Of a DNA stretch of 64,000 nt, positions 41,994 through 51,925 are shown in pieces. Source of the stretch: Microbacterium saperdae (GTDB taxonomy: Bacteria; Actinomycetota; Actinomycetes; Actinomycetales; Microbacteriaceae); the NCBI RefSeq assembly GCF_006716345.1, contig NZ_VFOX01000002.1:992001-1056000 (forward strand). Reading direction: 5' to 3'. The first letter of the stretch is position 1, and each line of letters opens with the position of its first letter. A program made the position numbers and the translations under genes. The notes beneath the pieces are model-generated. The model saw nothing but the letters and a program-made list of their open reading frames with translations. It had not been told where the DNA came from and did no database searches.

Positions 41994-42992
41994 GTGCCGT
42001 CGCTCTCACCTGTCATCGCCGAGATCCGCCTCGCCGTGCGCACCGCGCTCGCCGAGGTCCCCGAAGGATCCACCGTCATCGTGGGCCTCTCCGGAGGGGC
42101 GGACTCGCTCGCGCTGACCGCGGCCACCGTCTTCGAGGCGAGGAGTCGTGGCATCCAGGTGCGGAGTCTGACCGTCGACCACGGACTGCAGGAAGGGTCG
42201 TCGCTCATCGCGAGCACCGCGGCGGTCGCGGCGGAGGGCGTCGGCGTCGACGATGCGTTGCAGACCCGCGTCGAGGTCGACCGGTCATCCGGTTCGGGGG
42301 TCGAGGCCGCCGCGCGCGACGCCCGATACATCGCACTCGCCGGCATCGCGCGTGCGGAAGGAGCAGCGGCCGTGCTGCTCGGCCACACCCTGGACGACCA
42401 GGCGGAGACCGTGCTCCTGGGCCTGGCCCGGGGCTCCGGCGCGACCAGCCTGCAGGGTATGGCGCCGATCCGCGAGGACGAGGACGGACTCCGGTGGATC
42501 CGCCCGCTGCTCGGGGTGCGTCGCGAGACGACCCGGGCGTTCTGCGCGGCATCCGCTCTCGAGTTCTGGGACGACCCCCACAATCTCGAGACGCGTTTCG
42601 CCCGCGTGCGTGCGCGCGAGACCGTGCTGCCGGTGCTGGAAGCCGAGCTCGGCCCCGGTATCGCCGAGGCCCTCGCACGCACGGCCGAGCAGCTGCGGGA
42701 GGACGCGGAGGCGTTCGACGAGATGATCCACGAGACGATCGAGGACATCGTCGAGCACGCCGAAGCCGGCATCTCGGTCAGCGTGGCAGCGCTCGCCGCG
42801 AACCCGGCAGCGCTGCGGAACCGCATCATCCGTCTCGTGGTCGACAGCGAGTTCGGCGTGAGTCTCACCCGCGCGCAGACCCTGGAGGTGGCGCGTCTCG
42901 TGACGGACTGGTCCGGTCAGGGGCCGATCGACCTGCCGGGATGCTCCGCCGTGCGCCGAGGCGGACAGGTCGTGTTCGCCGCGCGCGGCTGA
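41994..42992 (+). CDS. tilS: tRNA(Ile)-lysidine synthase
   Basis: 332 residues. The N-type ATP pyrophosphatase P-loop SGGADS lies at about 33-38; LTVDHGLQEGS, EAAARDARYIAL and LLGHTLDDQAETVLLGLARGSG are standard TilS signatures. The enzyme puts lysine on C34 of tRNA-Ile(CAU), changing its codon from AUG to AUA, and is essential. It is the short actinobacterial form without a full C-terminal domain. GTG 41994 is supported by TACCGT six bases upstream. tilS-hpt-ftsH is a conserved order, here interrupted by a DUF937 gene on the other strand. Confidence 0.93.
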   Translation: MPSLSPVIAEIRLAVRTALAEVPEGSTVIVGLSGGADSLALTAATVFEARSRGIQVRSLTVDHGLQEGSSLIASTAAVAAEGVGVDDALQTRVEVDRSSGSGVEAAARDARYIALAGIARAEGAAAVLLGHTLDDQAETVLLGLARGSGATSLQGMAPIREDEDGLRWIRPLLGVRRETTRAFCAASALEFWDDPHNLETRFARVRARETVLPVLEAELGPGIAEALARTAEQLREDAEAFDEMIHETIEDIVEHAEAGISVSVAALAANPAALRNRIIRLVVDSEFGVSLTRAQTLEVARLVTDWSGQGPIDLPGCSAVRRGGQVVFAARG

Positions 42993-43023
42993 CCCCGGGC
43001 CGCGCGTGACGGGGCCGAAGACG

Positions 43024-43062
43024 ACTTCTGCGGCCCCTCGTGTGCGAGGAGACCGCAGAAGT
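43024..43062. terminator. Hairpin between tilS and the DUF937 gene
   Basis: Perfect 10-bp stem ACTTCTGCGG / CCGCAGAAGT with an inner CTCG/CGAG pairing, between convergent genes. No T-tract. Confidence 0.6.
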
Positions 43063-43101
43063 TCAGAATGGCCGCCGTCGTGGCGACGCAGAGCGTGGTG
43101 C

Positions 43102-43701
43102 CTACTTCTTGCCGCCCAGGAGGCCGCCGAGCAGTCCGCCGAGGTCGATGCCTCCGCCGGAGCTGCTGTTGCCGCCTCCGCCGAGCAGCCCGCCGAGCAC
43201 GTCGCCGATGCCGCCGCCGCTGGAGCCGCTGTTGCCGCCTCCGCCCAGCAGACCGCCGATGAGGTCGCCGATCCCGCCCGAGCCCTCGGCTCCGGCATCC
43301 GCCTTCTCCGCCTTGCCCTTGTTGGCGTTCGCGATCAGGCCCATGACGATGGGCGCGAGGATCGGGAGAAGCTTGCCGAAGTCGATACCGGCGGTCGCCT
43401 TCGACTCGGTGAGCTGCTGGGTGACCTCCTTCTGGTTCGCTCCGAGGATGTGGCTGACGATCTTGCCGCCATCGGCCTCATCGATGTCGTCGACGGTGGC
43501 GACGCGCGTGGTCCCCTCGTGCTTCTTCAGGGCCGCCTGGATCGCGGAGGAACCCTCGTCGGTCTCTGCGTTCTTGGCCAGTCCGCCCAGCAGCACGGCT
43601 CCGCCCTGTTCGACCGCGGCCTTGGCGACGTCGGGGGAGACGCCGAGCTTCGCGGCGATGTCGTCGATCGGCACCTGCGTGAGGATGTCGTCAAGGGCCA
43701 T
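43102..43701 (-). CDS. DUF937-domain protein with glycine-rich repeats
   Basis: 199 residues. The N-terminal 140 match DUF937: LDDILTQVPIDDIAAKLG, then AVLLGGLAKNAETDEGSSAI and GGKIVSHILGANQ. The C-terminal 60 residues are low-complexity repeats of GGLLGGGGNS and IGDLIGGLLGG ending in two lysines. The function of DUF937 is unknown. The gene has a clear ribosome site (GGAAGGA). It interrupts the conserved tilS-hpt pair on the opposite strand. Confidence 0.82.
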   Translation of the reverse strand: MALDDILTQVPIDDIAAKLGVSPDVAKAAVEQGGAVLLGGLAKNAETDEGSSAIQAALKKHEGTTRVATVDDIDEADGGKIVSHILGANQKEVTQQLTESKATAGIDFGKLLPILAPIVMGLIANANKGKAEKADAGAEGSGGIGDLIGGLLGGGGNSGSSGGGIGDVLGGLLGGGGNSSSGGGIDLGGLLGGLLGGKK

Positions 43702-43827
43702 GGTGAATCCTTCCGTCTGTGGGCGTGAGCCCGTCTCACCGCTCACAGTAGTGCGGATGCCACGGGTGTGGGGGAGCGGATACGGGGGATCCCTCGAGCC
43801 GGGGACGGAGCATCCGATCATGTCGCC

Positions 43828-43833
43828 TAAAAT
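43828..43833 (+). promoter_or_regulatory. Candidate -10, leaderless, hpt
   Basis: TAAAAT, six bases, then ATG 43840. One of the best hexamers in the set. Confidence 0.6.
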
Positions 43834-43839
43834 CGATCC

Positions 43840-44391
43840 ATGCGCGCCGCGGAGATCCAGGATGACCTTGCACAGATCCTCGTCACAGAGGAGGAGATCC
43901 TCGCCAAGCTCGATGAACTGGCGACGCAGGTCGCCGCGGACTACGCCGGGAAGGACCTGATCCTCGTCGGCGTGCTCAAGGGCGCGGTCATGGTGATGGC
44001 CGACTTCGCTCGCGCGCTCCCCTTCCATGCGCCGATGGACTGGATGGCCGTGTCGAGCTACGGTGCCAGCACCAAGTCGAGCGGCGTGGTGCAGATCCGC
44101 AAGGACCTCGACACCGACCTCAACGGCAAGCACGTGCTGATCGTCGAGGACATCATCGATTCCGGCCTCACGCTCAGCTGGCTGCTGGAGAACTTCGAGT
44201 CGCGGGGCGCCGAGTCGATCGAGGTGCTCGCCCTGCTGCGCAAGCCCGAGGCCGCGAAGGTCGTGATCGACTGCCGGTACGTCGGCTTCGACATCCCCAC
44301 GGACTTCGTCGTCGGGTACGGCCTCGACTACGACGAGCGCTACCGCAACCTGCGCGACGTGGCGGTGCTCGCACCGCACGTCTACAGCTGA
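43840..44391 (+). CDS. hpt: Hypoxanthine phosphoribosyltransferase
   Basis: 183 residues; the PRPP-binding motif [14 protein letters not shown] is intact, with [18 protein letters not shown] and the catalytic-loop SSYGAS. It salvages hypoxanthine (and guanine) to nucleotides. It precedes ftsH as in most actinobacteria. ATG 43840 has TAAAAT six bases before it. Confidence 0.96.
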   Translation: MRAAEIQDDLAQILVTEEEILAKLDELATQVAADYAGKDLILVGVLKGAVMVMADFARALPFHAPMDWMAVSSYGASTKSSGVVQIRKDLDTDLNGKHVLIVEDIIDSGLTLSWLLENFESRGAESIEVLALLRKPEAAKVVIDCRYVGFDIPTDFVVGYGLDYDERYRNLRDVAVLAPHVYS

Positions 44392-44482
44392 CGCGTCGAC
44401 ATGCTCAGCGACCGGTGGGTCCCTGAGCTCGCCGACGGGTACGCCGTGGGCGAATCACAGCAAGCGGCAAACAAGGGCGCGA

Positions 44483-44488
44483 TACGCT
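44483..44488 (+). promoter_or_regulatory. Candidate -10 for the ftsH-folate operon
   Basis: TACGCT, nine bases before ATG 44498; GCTGAT at 44486-44491 gives the six-base spacing seen elsewhere. Either predicts a very short or absent leader. Confidence 0.4.
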
Positions 44489-44497
44489 GATCCGATC

Positions 44498-46498
44498 ATG
44501 GATGTGAAGAAGATCACCAGGAACCCCCTGATCTACGTGGCGCTGATCGGTCTGCTGCTGTTCGGCGGCTTCCTGCTGATCTCGAACCTCGGTGCGCCCA
44601 AGCAGATCACCACGCAAGAGGGTCTGAAACTGCTCGCCGGCACCACGGTCACCGAGGTCGTCACCACCGACGGCGACCAGCGCGTCGACATGACGTTGTC
44701 GAAGGCGTTCGAAGGCTCCGAGAACGTGCAGTTCTACTACGTCGATGCCCGGGCCGACGAGGTCGTCACGGCGATCAACGACGCCGATCCCAAGGACGGC
44801 TTCAACGACGCGGTCCCGCGCGCCACCTGGTTCGACGGCTTCATCTCCCTGCTCCTCCCGCTCGTGCTGCTCGGTCTGCTGTTCTGGTGGCTGCTGTCGT
44901 CGATGCAGGGTGGCGGCGGCAAGGTCATGCAGTTCGGCAAGTCGAAGGCGAAGCTCGTCAACAAGGAGACGCCCACCGTCACCTTCGCCGACGTGGCCGG
45001 CGCCGACGAGGCCATCGAGGAGCTCCATGAGATCAAGGAGTTCCTGCAGGATCCCGCGAAGTTCCAGGCGATCGGCGCCCGCATCCCGAAGGGCGTGCTG
45101 CTGTACGGCCCTCCCGGAACCGGTAAGACCCTTCTGGCCCGCGCCGTCGCCGGCGAGGCCGGGGCCCCGTTCTACTCGATCTCCGGATCGGACTTCGTCG
45201 AGATGTTCGTCGGTGTCGGTGCCTCGCGTGTGCGCGACCTGTTCAACGTGGCCAAGGAGAACGCACCCGCGATCATCTTCATCGACGAGATCGATGCCGT
45301 CGGTCGTCACCGTGGAGCCGGCATGGGCGGCGGAAACGACGAGCGCGAGCAGACCCTGAACCAGATGCTCGTCGAGATGGACGGCTTCGACCCGAACGCG
45401 AACGTCATCGTGATCGCGGCGACGAACCGTCCCGACATCCTCGACCCCGCACTGCTGCGCCCCGGACGTTTCGACCGTCAGATCGGCGTCGACGCCCCGG
45501 ACCTCAAGGGGCGCCAGCGCATCCTCGAGGTGCACAGCAAGGGCAAGCCGCTCGCGAAGAGCGTCGACCTCGAGGTCGTCGCCCGCAAGACTCCCGGATT
45601 CACGGGTGCGGATCTGGCGAACGTGCTGAACGAGGCCGCGCTGCTGACCGCGCGTTCGAACGCGCAGCTGGTCGACAACCGTGCGCTGGACGAGGCCATC
45701 GACCGCGTCATCGCGGGCCCGCAGCGTCGCACGCGCGTGATGAAGGACAAGGAGAAGCTCATCACCGCGTACCACGAGGGCGGACACGCTCTGGCGGCGG
45801 CGGCGATGAACTACACCGACCCCGTGACCAAGATCACGATCCTGCCGCGCGGCAAGGCGCTCGGGTACACGATGGTGCTGCCGCTGGACGACAAGTACTC
45901 CATCACCCGCAACGAGCTGCAGGACCAGCTGACGTACGCCATGGGCGGCCGCGTCGCGGAGGAGATCATCTTCCACGACCCCACCACCGGCGCCTCGAAC
46001 GACATCGAGAAGGCGACGTCGATCGCTCGCAAGATGGTGATCGAGTACGGCATGACCACGCAGGTCGGTCCGGTCAAGCTCGGAACCGAAGGCGGCGACA
46101 TGTTCGTCGCCCGCGACATGGGTCGTGGCCGCGAATACTCCGAGAAGGTCGCCGAGCGCGTCGATGCCGAGGTGCGCGCGCTCATCGAGCAGGCTCACAA
46201 CGAGGCCTACACGGTGATCAGCGAGAACCGTGACATCCTCGACCGCCTCGCTCTGGCGCTGCTGGAGGAGGAGACTCTCGACCACAACCAGATCGCGGAG
46301 ATCTTCACCGAGATCAAGAAGCTCCCCGAGCGTCCGCTGTGGCTGTCGAGCGAGGCGCGTCCTGTCTCGGAGCGTCCTCCGATCGAGGTGCCGAAGAAGG
46401 ATGTCTCTCTCGCTGCTTCCGTCGAGGCGCCGGCTGCGGCCGCGCGCACGCAGACGGGATCGGCGGGTGCCGGTCAGGCGCGACCAGCGACGGCGTGA
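44498..46498 (+). CDS. ftsH: ATP-dependent zinc metalloprotease FtsH
   Basis: 666 residues. Two membrane helices (near 12-30 and 122-140) flank an external domain. AAA domain: Walker A GPPGTGKT (about 204-211), Walker [16 protein letters not shown], and SRH region [21 protein letters not shown]. Zinc protease motif HEGGH lies near 426-430. It degrades damaged membrane proteins and unassembled complexes. It heads a co-oriented run through the folate genes, with a GTGA overlap into folE. The C-terminal 45 residues are Ala/Arg-rich and variable. Confidence 0.97.
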   Translation: MDVKKITRNPLIYVALIGLLLFGGFLLISNLGAPKQITTQEGLKLLAGTTVTEVVTTDGDQRVDMTLSKAFEGSENVQFYYVDARADEVVTAINDADPKDGFNDAVPRATWFDGFISLLLPLVLLGLLFWWLLSSMQGGGGKVMQFGKSKAKLVNKETPTVTFADVAGADEAIEELHEIKEFLQDPAKFQAIGARIPKGVLLYGPPGTGKTLLARAVAGEAGAPFYSISGSDFVEMFVGVGASRVRDLFNVAKENAPAIIFIDEIDAVGRHRGAGMGGGNDEREQTLNQMLVEMDGFDPNANVIVIAATNRPDILDPALLRPGRFDRQIGVDAPDLKGRQRILEVHSKGKPLAKSVDLEVVARKTPGFTGADLANVLNEAALLTARSNAQLVDNRALDEAIDRVIAGPQRRTRVMKDKEKLITAYHEGGHALAAAAMNYTDPVTKITILPRGKALGYTMVLPLDDKYSITRNELQDQLTYAMGGRVAEEIIFHDPTTGASNDIEKATSIARKMVIEYGMTTQVGPVKLGTEGGDMFVARDMGRGREYSEKVAERVDAEVRALIEQAHNEAYTVISENRDILDRLALALLEEETLDHNQIAEIFTEIKKLPERPLWLSSEARPVSERPPIEVPKKDVSLAASVEAPAAAARTQTGSAGAGQARPATA

Positions 46499-47118
46499 CC
46501 GTGGCCGTCGACAGAGGTCGCGTCGAACGGCTCACCCGCGAACTGCTGGAGGCGATCGGTGAAGACCCCGATCGTCCCGGGCTGAAGCAGACGCCGTCGC
46601 GCATGGCGGAGCTCTACTCGGAGTTCTTCTCCGGCGTCGGAGAGGATGCCGCGGAGCCGCTCGCGCGCACGATCAGCGTGACGCGGGGTCCCGCTCCTGA
46701 CACGCTGCCCTCCGGGGCGGTGCTGCTGCGTGACATCCGGTTCCGCTCGGTGTGCGAGCACCACCTGCTTCCGTTCGCCGGCCGCGCGCACCTCGCCTAT
46801 CTTCCGGGTGAACAGGTCGTCGGCCTGGGGGCGCTCGTCCGCGTCGTCGAGATCCTCGCCTCGCGGCCGCAGGTGCAGGAGCGGCTCGGCGAGCAGATCG
46901 CCGACACCATCGCGGAGCACCTCGACACCCGGGGGGTCCTGGTCGTGCTGGATGCCAGCCACGGATGTGTCACGATGCGCGGCGGACGCCAGCCCGAAGC
47001 TTCCACCCTCACCATCGCGGCCCGAGGCGATTACACCGATCCGATCGCGCGCGCCGAGCTCATCGCCCTGATCGGAGCCTCGACGGCAGCTGCCGCGCAC
47101 GCGAGGCAGCCCGAATGA
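46495..47118 (+). CDS. folE: GTP cyclohydrolase I
   Basis: 207 residues; converts GTP to dihydroneopterin triphosphate, the first step of folate synthesis. Zinc-binding CEHHLLPF, then the [18 protein letters not shown] helix and HGCVTMRGG are conserved. GTG 46495 overlaps the ftsH stop (GTGA); a second GTG two codons later is possible. Its stop overlaps the folP start (ATGA), so translation is coupled. Confidence 0.95.
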   Translation: MTVAVDRGRVERLTRELLEAIGEDPDRPGLKQTPSRMAELYSEFFSGVGEDAAEPLARTISVTRGPAPDTLPSGAVLLRDIRFRSVCEHHLLPFAGRAHLAYLPGEQVVGLGALVRVVEILASRPQVQERLGEQIADTIAEHLDTRGVLVVLDASHGCVTMRGGRQPEASTLTIAARGDYTDPIARAELIALIGASTAAAAHARQPE

Positions 47119-47936
47119 CCGGGATCTGGGGCATCGTCAACGTCACCCCGGACTCCTTCAGCGACGGCGGGCGGTACTTCGACGTCGGTCGCGCGGTCGC
47201 ACAGGGGCTGCAGCTGCGCGCCGACGGTGCCACCGTGCTCGACATCGGCGGGGAGTCGACGCGTCCCGGTGCGGAACGCGTCGGCGCGGCCGTCGAGCAG
47301 CAGCGCGTGCTCCCCGTGATCGAGCAGCTCGTCGCGGCCGGTGCGCCGGTCAGCATCGACACGATCAACGCTTCGACCGCCGCCGCGGCAGTGCGGGCGG
47401 GAGCGAGGATCGTGAACGACGTGTCGGGCGGGCTCGCCGATCCCGACATGCGCGTCGCCGTCGCCGAGTCGGGCGCCGACTACGCGATCGGGCATTGGCG
47501 CGGTTTCTCCGATGACATGTACGCGCAGGCGGAGTACCGCCGCGCGGCCAGGGAGGTCGCGGGGGAGCTGCAGGAGCGCATCGGCGAGGCCGCGGCGTCC
47601 GGAATCGCGCCGTCACGGCTCATCGTCGATCCGGGCATCGGCTTCGCGAAGGCGGGCGAGCAGAACTGGGATGTGCTGCGCGGGCTCGACGAGATCGTCG
47701 CGCTCGGACCGCGCGTGCTGATCGGCACCTCGCGCAAGCGCTTCCTCGCGGAGACCCTGCGTCAGTCGGCGGGCGATGCATCCGCTGACGCCGCGGTGTC
47801 GGAGGCGCGACGCGACCTCGCGACGGCGGTCACCAGTGCGCTGGCTGCTCGCGCCGGCGTCTGGGCCGTGCGGGTGCACGATGTCGCCGCCACTCGCGAC
47901 GCCCTCGCGATCACGCACGCCTGGGACGGTCGCTGA
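47115..47936 (+). CDS. folP: Dihydropteroate synthase
   Basis: 273 residues of the TIM-barrel family that joins p-aminobenzoate to dihydropterin pyrophosphate; the sulfonamide target. Signature IVNVTPDSFSDGG and DIGGESTRPGA are intact, plus IVDPGIGFAK and LIGTSRKRFL. ATG 47115 overlaps the folE stop. Confidence 0.96.
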   Translation: MTGIWGIVNVTPDSFSDGGRYFDVGRAVAQGLQLRADGATVLDIGGESTRPGAERVGAAVEQQRVLPVIEQLVAAGAPVSIDTINASTAAAAVRAGARIVNDVSGGLADPDMRVAVAESGADYAIGHWRGFSDDMYAQAEYRRAAREVAGELQERIGEAAASGIAPSRLIVDPGIGFAKAGEQNWDVLRGLDEIVALGPRVLIGTSRKRFLAETLRQSAGDASADAAVSEARRDLATAVTSALAARAGVWAVRVHDVAATRDALAITHAWDGR

Positions 47937-47990
47937 GGCGATCGGGCTCGTCCCGGGTCGTGAACGGGAGCGGCGGTCGGGGGTCCGCCG

Positions 47991-47996
47991 TACGCT
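47991..47996 (+). promoter_or_regulatory. Candidate -10, leaderless, folB
   Basis: TACGCT, six bases, then ATG 48003. It would give folB-folK and following genes a second promoter in the 66-bp gap after folP. Confidence 0.5.
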
Positions 47997-48002
47997 AGGG
48001 GC

Positions 48003-48398
48003 ATGGACTCCCTCGACCAGATCGCACTGACCGGCCTCACCGTGTTCGGCCGACACGGTGTCTACGACCACGAGCGCGAGAACGGGCAGGAGTTCACGAT
48101 CGACCTGCAGCTGTCGTTGTCGCTGGAGCAGGCCGCCGCGACGGATGACGTGAGCGACACCGTGCACTACGGAGAGCTGGCCGAGAAGGTGGCAGCCGTC
48201 GTCGCCGGGGAGCCGGTGAACCTGATCGAGACGCTCGCCTCGCGGATCGCCGATGTCGCGCTGGACGACCAGAGGGTGCAGTTCGTGACGGTCACCGTGC
48301 ACAAGCCGCACGCCCCCATCCCCCTCACCTTCGCCGATGTCGCGGTCTCCGTGCACCGAGGGCGCAAGCCCGCCGGCCTGGAGGACATCACCGCATGA
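48003..48398 (+). CDS. folB: Dihydroneopterin aldolase
   Basis: 131 residues: IALTGLTVFGRHGVYDHERENGQ (read in two parts) and NLIETLASRIADVAL match FolB, including the catalytic Glu of LIETLA and a Lys in VHKPHAPIP. It cleaves dihydroneopterin to the hydroxymethyl pterin. Overlaps folK by 4 bases (ATGA). Confidence 0.96.
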   Translation: MDSLDQIALTGLTVFGRHGVYDHERENGQEFTIDLQLSLSLEQAAATDDVSDTVHYGELAEKVAAVVAGEPVNLIETLASRIADVALDDQRVQFVTVTVHKPHAPIPLTFADVAVSVHRGRKPAGLEDITA

Positions 48399-48934
48399 GC
48401 CGCAACCTGACCATCCCGCCGAACATCCCGCCCTCCCGCGAGGGCCGCCCCGAGACGGTCGCCGTCGTCGCCCTCGGCGCCAACCTCGGCGACCGGGAGG
48501 CGACCATCCGAGGAGCGGCCGAGCGCATCGCCCGACTTCCGCTGGTCACCGACGTGCGCCTGTCGGCGCTCTTCGAGACCGTCGCCATGCGCCTCGACGG
48601 ACCCGACCCGGATGCGCCCGGCTACGTGAACGCGGTCGCCCTCGTCACCACGCGTCTCGCGCCCGAGATCCTGCTGGGGATGCTGCACGCCATCGAAGAC
48701 GAGAACGGTCGGGAGCGCCATCAGCGGTGGGGCGACCGGACGCTCGACCTCGACCTGATCACCTACGGCGACGTGGTCTCCGACGATCCCCGGGTCCAGC
48801 TCCCGCATCCTCGCGCGGCCGAGCGACTCTTCGTGCTGGAGCCCTGGCTGGATCTCGACCCCGACGCCCGGTTGCGGGGGCGCGGGCGGGTGGCGGACCT
48901 CGCCGAGGAGCTGCGGGCCCGAGGCGACGGATGA
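48395..48934 (+). CDS. folK: Hydroxymethyl-dihydropterin pyrophosphokinase
   Basis: 179 residues; ALGANLGDRE at the N-terminal strand and RWGDRTLDLDLITYGD, the HPPK signature, are present. It activates the pterin for FolP. A short Pro/Arg-rich N-terminal extension precedes the domain. The stop overlaps the DUF3180 start (ATGA). Confidence 0.96.
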   Translation: MSRNLTIPPNIPPSREGRPETVAVVALGANLGDREATIRGAAERIARLPLVTDVRLSALFETVAMRLDGPDPDAPGYVNAVALVTTRLAPEILLGMLHAIEDENGRERHQRWGDRTLDLDLITYGDVVSDDPRVQLPHPRAAERLFVLEPWLDLDPDARLRGRGRVADLAEELRARGDG

Positions 48935-49413
48935 AACGCACATCGGCGGGCCTTCTCGTCGTGCTCGCACTGTTCGCGGCCGGGGGCGGCTATCTGCTCG
49001 ATCAGCTGCTCACCGCGGGCGGCCGGGCGACGTTCACCCCTTCTCTCCTGCTGCCGGTGCTCCTGCTGCTGATCGCGGCCGCGGCGCTGGGGGTCTCCTG
49101 GCCGGTGCGGCGCAGCGTGCGCTCCGGCATCCGCATCGATCCGTTCCGAGCGCTGCGCGCGGCGACGCTCGCTCGGGCGTCCAGCCTGGTCGGCGCACTG
49201 ATGGCAGGTTTCGGTGCCGGACTCCTGGTGTTCCTGCTGTCCCGCCCCATCGATCCCCCGGTAGGGTCGACTGTGGCCATGCTGGCCCTGATCGGGAGCG
49301 CGATCGTGCTCGTGATCGCCGCGCTCGTCGCCGAACAGTTCTGCACCCTGCCGAAGGATCCTGATGACTCAGAACCCAGAGAACTCTCCCCTGAACCCGG
49401 CAGAGGGCACTGA
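48931..49413 (+). CDS. DUF3180 membrane protein
   Basis: 160 residues, four helices, a basic start MKRTSAGLLVVLALFAAGGG and the conserved segment FRALRAATLARASSLVGALMAG typical of DUF3180, a family almost always found right after folK in actinobacteria. Function unknown. Coupled to folK, and its last 50 bases overlap the next gene in another frame. Confidence 0.88.
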   Translation: MKRTSAGLLVVLALFAAGGGYLLDQLLTAGGRATFTPSLLLPVLLLLIAAAALGVSWPVRRSVRSGIRIDPFRALRAATLARASSLVGALMAGFGAGLLVFLLSRPIDPPVGSTVAMLALIGSAIVLVIAALVAEQFCTLPKDPDDSEPRELSPEPGRGH

Positions 49414-49945
49414 CCTCGCCGCCCTCGATCAGGGGACGTACACGCAGCTGCGCACGGCTCGCAACGAGGCCCGGCTGGAGCTCGACGGCACCTGGCACCA
49501 GATCTCGCCGCGCTACGTCGTGTCGCAGATCGTGCAGAACGCCATCTTCCTGTTGATCGTCGTGATCGCCGCGGTGGTGCTCAACGTCGTGCTCTCGCAG
49601 GACTGGGTCTGGATCCCCGCCGGGGTCGTGATCCTGATCACCCTCATCACTCTCATCATCCTTCCCCGCCAGGCCAAGGCCATCGGGTACATGCTCCGCG
49701 CCGACGACATCGTCTTCCGCAAGGGCATCCTGTGGCAGCGGATGATCGCCGTGCCGTACGGCCGCATGCAGCTCGTCGACATCACCCAGGGGCCGCTCGA
49801 CCGCGCCTTCGGCATCACGCAGCTCAAGATGGTGACGGCGGCAGCGACCACGGGCGTGCAGATCCCCGGCCTCACCCAGCGCGCGTCCGAAGCGCTGCGC
49901 GACACCCTGATCGAAGTGGCCGAGACCCGTCGGACCGGCCTGTGA
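49364..49945 (+). CDS. Bacterial-PH domain membrane protein (YdbS-like)
   Basis: 193 residues: two helices (about 55-100) followed by a bPH_2 domain, IGYMLRADDIVFRKGILWQRMIAVPYGRMQLVDI. It resembles YdbS of Bacillus. ATG 49364 has AAGGAT six bases upstream, so the 50-bp overlap with DUF3180 looks real. It probably works with the larger YdbT-like partner that follows with a GTGA overlap. Confidence 0.88.
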   Translation: MTQNPENSPLNPAEGTDLAALDQGTYTQLRTARNEARLELDGTWHQISPRYVVSQIVQNAIFLLIVVIAAVVLNVVLSQDWVWIPAGVVILITLITLIILPRQAKAIGYMLRADDIVFRKGILWQRMIAVPYGRMQLVDITQGPLDRAFGITQLKMVTAAATTGVQIPGLTQRASEALRDTLIEVAETRRTGL

Positions 49946-51921
49946 GCGAGCAGTTCCCGGCGCCGCCTGCTCCGTCCGCCGCAGCCGGAGCCCCCGCCGC
50001 CGATTCCCTGACGCTCGCCGACGGCGAGTGGCACCGGATGCACCCGCTCACCCCGCTCTTCAAGGGTGGTCTGGTGCTGATCATCGTCGCCGGTATCGTG
50101 ATCGCGAACATGCGCGACCGCGTCATCGCGTGGGTCGTCGACATCTTCGAGCCCGATGCGCACTACGGCGACTACACCGGCGGCGACCCCGTCGACTGGG
50201 TCCTCGACAACAATCTGATCCTGATCGCGCTCCTCAGCGTGCTCGGGCTGCTCGTCGTCCTGATCCTGGTCTTCTGGTTCATCTGGCGCTTCCAACAGTT
50301 CCGGATCACCGGCGACCATGTCGAGGTGCGCAAGGGCATCATCTTCCGGTCTCACCGACGCGCCCCGCTCGACCGCGTGCAGGGTGTCAACCTGACCCGC
50401 CCGTTCCCCGCCCGCATCATCGGACTCGCCAAGCTCGAGGTCGTGGGCGCCGGCAACGACGCGAACGTCGAGCTCGAGTACCTGGCGACAGGACGGGCGG
50501 AGTCCGTGCGCGCGGACATCCTCCGCCTCGCCTCGGGCGCCCGCGCCGCTCGGCAGAACGCGGTGGATGCCGCAGGCGGCGTTCCGGCCGCGCCCGGTGC
50601 CCCCGCGACCGCACGTGCCCAGCTGGTCGGATCGATGAACGACGGCGTCACCGGGATGATCACGGGGGTCGACCTCGCGGATGTCGCTCCGGAGAGCGTC
50701 GTCAAGATCCCCACCGGTCGCCTGGTCGGCTCGCAGCTGATCTCGGGTGTGCTCTGGATCGTGTTCTTCGGGGTCATCTTCGCCGTCGCGATCGGCGGAA
50801 TCTCCATCGGCGCCCTGATCGACGGAGAGGCTGCGAGCGGATTCATCGGACTGGGGCTGGTGCTCGGCATGGGCATCCCGTTCGTGATCGCCGTCGTGGG
50901 TATCACCTGGGCGCAGATCTCGAAGTCGTTGAGGTACTCGATCGCGCCGACGCCGGACGGCGTGCGGATCACCTACGGCCTGCTGACGACGGTCACCGAG
51001 ACGCTTCCGCCGGGGCGCATCTTCGCCGTCGAGGTCTCGCAGTCGCTGCTGTGGCGGCCGTTCGGCTGGTGGACGATCAAGATCAACCGGATGAGCGGCA
51101 AGAGCGCGTCGCAGCAACAGTCGGGCAGCGCCCAGCAGTTCAATGTGGTGCTCCCCGTCGGCAAGCGTCCCGATGTCGAGCGGGTGCTGGGTTTGATCCT
51201 CCCCGACGTGCCCGCGAGCGACATCCCTCTCATCTGGGAGCACGGCGTGCTCGGCCCGATCGAGGGAGATCCGTATCGCACCATCCCGAAGCGCGCGTGG
51301 TGGCGTCGCCCGGTGTCGTGGAAGCGCCACGGCTTCGCGGTCACGGACTTCGGTCTGCTGCTGCGCCGCGGTGTCGTGTGGCGCAAGCTCGCGGTGTTCC
51401 CGCTCGCGCGTCTGCAGGGCGTCTCGCTCTCGCAGGGCCCGATCGATCGCGCGCAGCGCGTCTCCGGCGCGCAGGTGCACACGGCACCCGGGCCCATCAC
51501 CGGACTGCTCTCGGGCCTCGAGCGGGACGACGCGCTCTCGCTGCTGGATGACGTGAGCCGCGCTGCCGCTGCCGCGGCCGCGCGTGACACCACGCATCGC
51601 TGGAGCGAGCATGCGAGTGCCGTCGCGGATGGCGTGGTGCCGGTCGCCCCTCCGGCTCCTCCGGTGCTGAGCGGGCAGAGTCTGCCGCCGGCGCCGCCCG
51701 CAGCGCCGTACGTCGGAACCCCGGCTCCGCCTGCGCCGCCCCTGCCTCCCGTCGCGGCTCCTGCTCCGCCGGTGCAGCCTCCTGCTCCGCCGGTGCAGCC
51801 TCCTGCTCCGCCTGTCGCGCCGCCCGTGCCGCCGGTGGCGCCGCCCACTCCGCCGGTGGCGCCGCCTGCTCCGCCGGCCGCGCCGCCTGTGCCGCCGGTC
51901 GTGCCTCCGACGAGGGACTGA
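49942..51921 (+). CDS. Bacterial-PH domain membrane protein (YdbT-like), proline-rich tail
   Basis: 659 residues. It has two membrane-helix pairs and three bPH_2-like stretches (FRITGDHVEVRKGIIFRSHRR, RYSIAPTPDGVRITYGLL, GFAVTDFGLLLRRGVVWRK), matching YdbT. It ends in about 90 residues of Pro-Pro-Ala/Val repeats (APPVQP), a likely wall-penetrating or partner-binding tail rather than a standard family feature. GTG 49942 overlaps the previous stop. Bacillus YdbS/YdbT are linked to resistance to certain bacteriocins; the role here is unknown. Confidence 0.87.
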   Translation: MSEQFPAPPAPSAAAGAPAADSLTLADGEWHRMHPLTPLFKGGLVLIIVAGIVIANMRDRVIAWVVDIFEPDAHYGDYTGGDPVDWVLDNNLILIALLSVLGLLVVLILVFWFIWRFQQFRITGDHVEVRKGIIFRSHRRAPLDRVQGVNLTRPFPARIIGLAKLEVVGAGNDANVELEYLATGRAESVRADILRLASGARAARQNAVDAAGGVPAAPGAPATARAQLVGSMNDGVTGMITGVDLADVAPESVVKIPTGRLVGSQLISGVLWIVFFGVIFAVAIGGISIGALIDGEAASGFIGLGLVLGMGIPFVIAVVGITWAQISKSLRYSIAPTPDGVRITYGLLTTVTETLPPGRIFAVEVSQSLLWRPFGWWTIKINRMSGKSASQQQSGSAQQFNVVLPVGKRPDVERVLGLILPDVPASDIPLIWEHGVLGPIEGDPYRTIPKRAWWRRPVSWKRHGFAVTDFGLLLRRGVVWRKLAVFPLARLQGVSLSQGPIDRAQRVSGAQVHTAPGPITGLLSGLERDDALSLLDDVSRAAAAAAARDTTHRWSEHASAVADGVVPVAPPAPPVLSGQSLPPAPPAAPYVGTPAPPAPPLPPVAAPAPPVQPPAPPVQPPAPPVAPPVPPVAPPTPPVAPPAPPAAPPVPPVVPPTRD

Positions 51922-51925
51922 GCGC

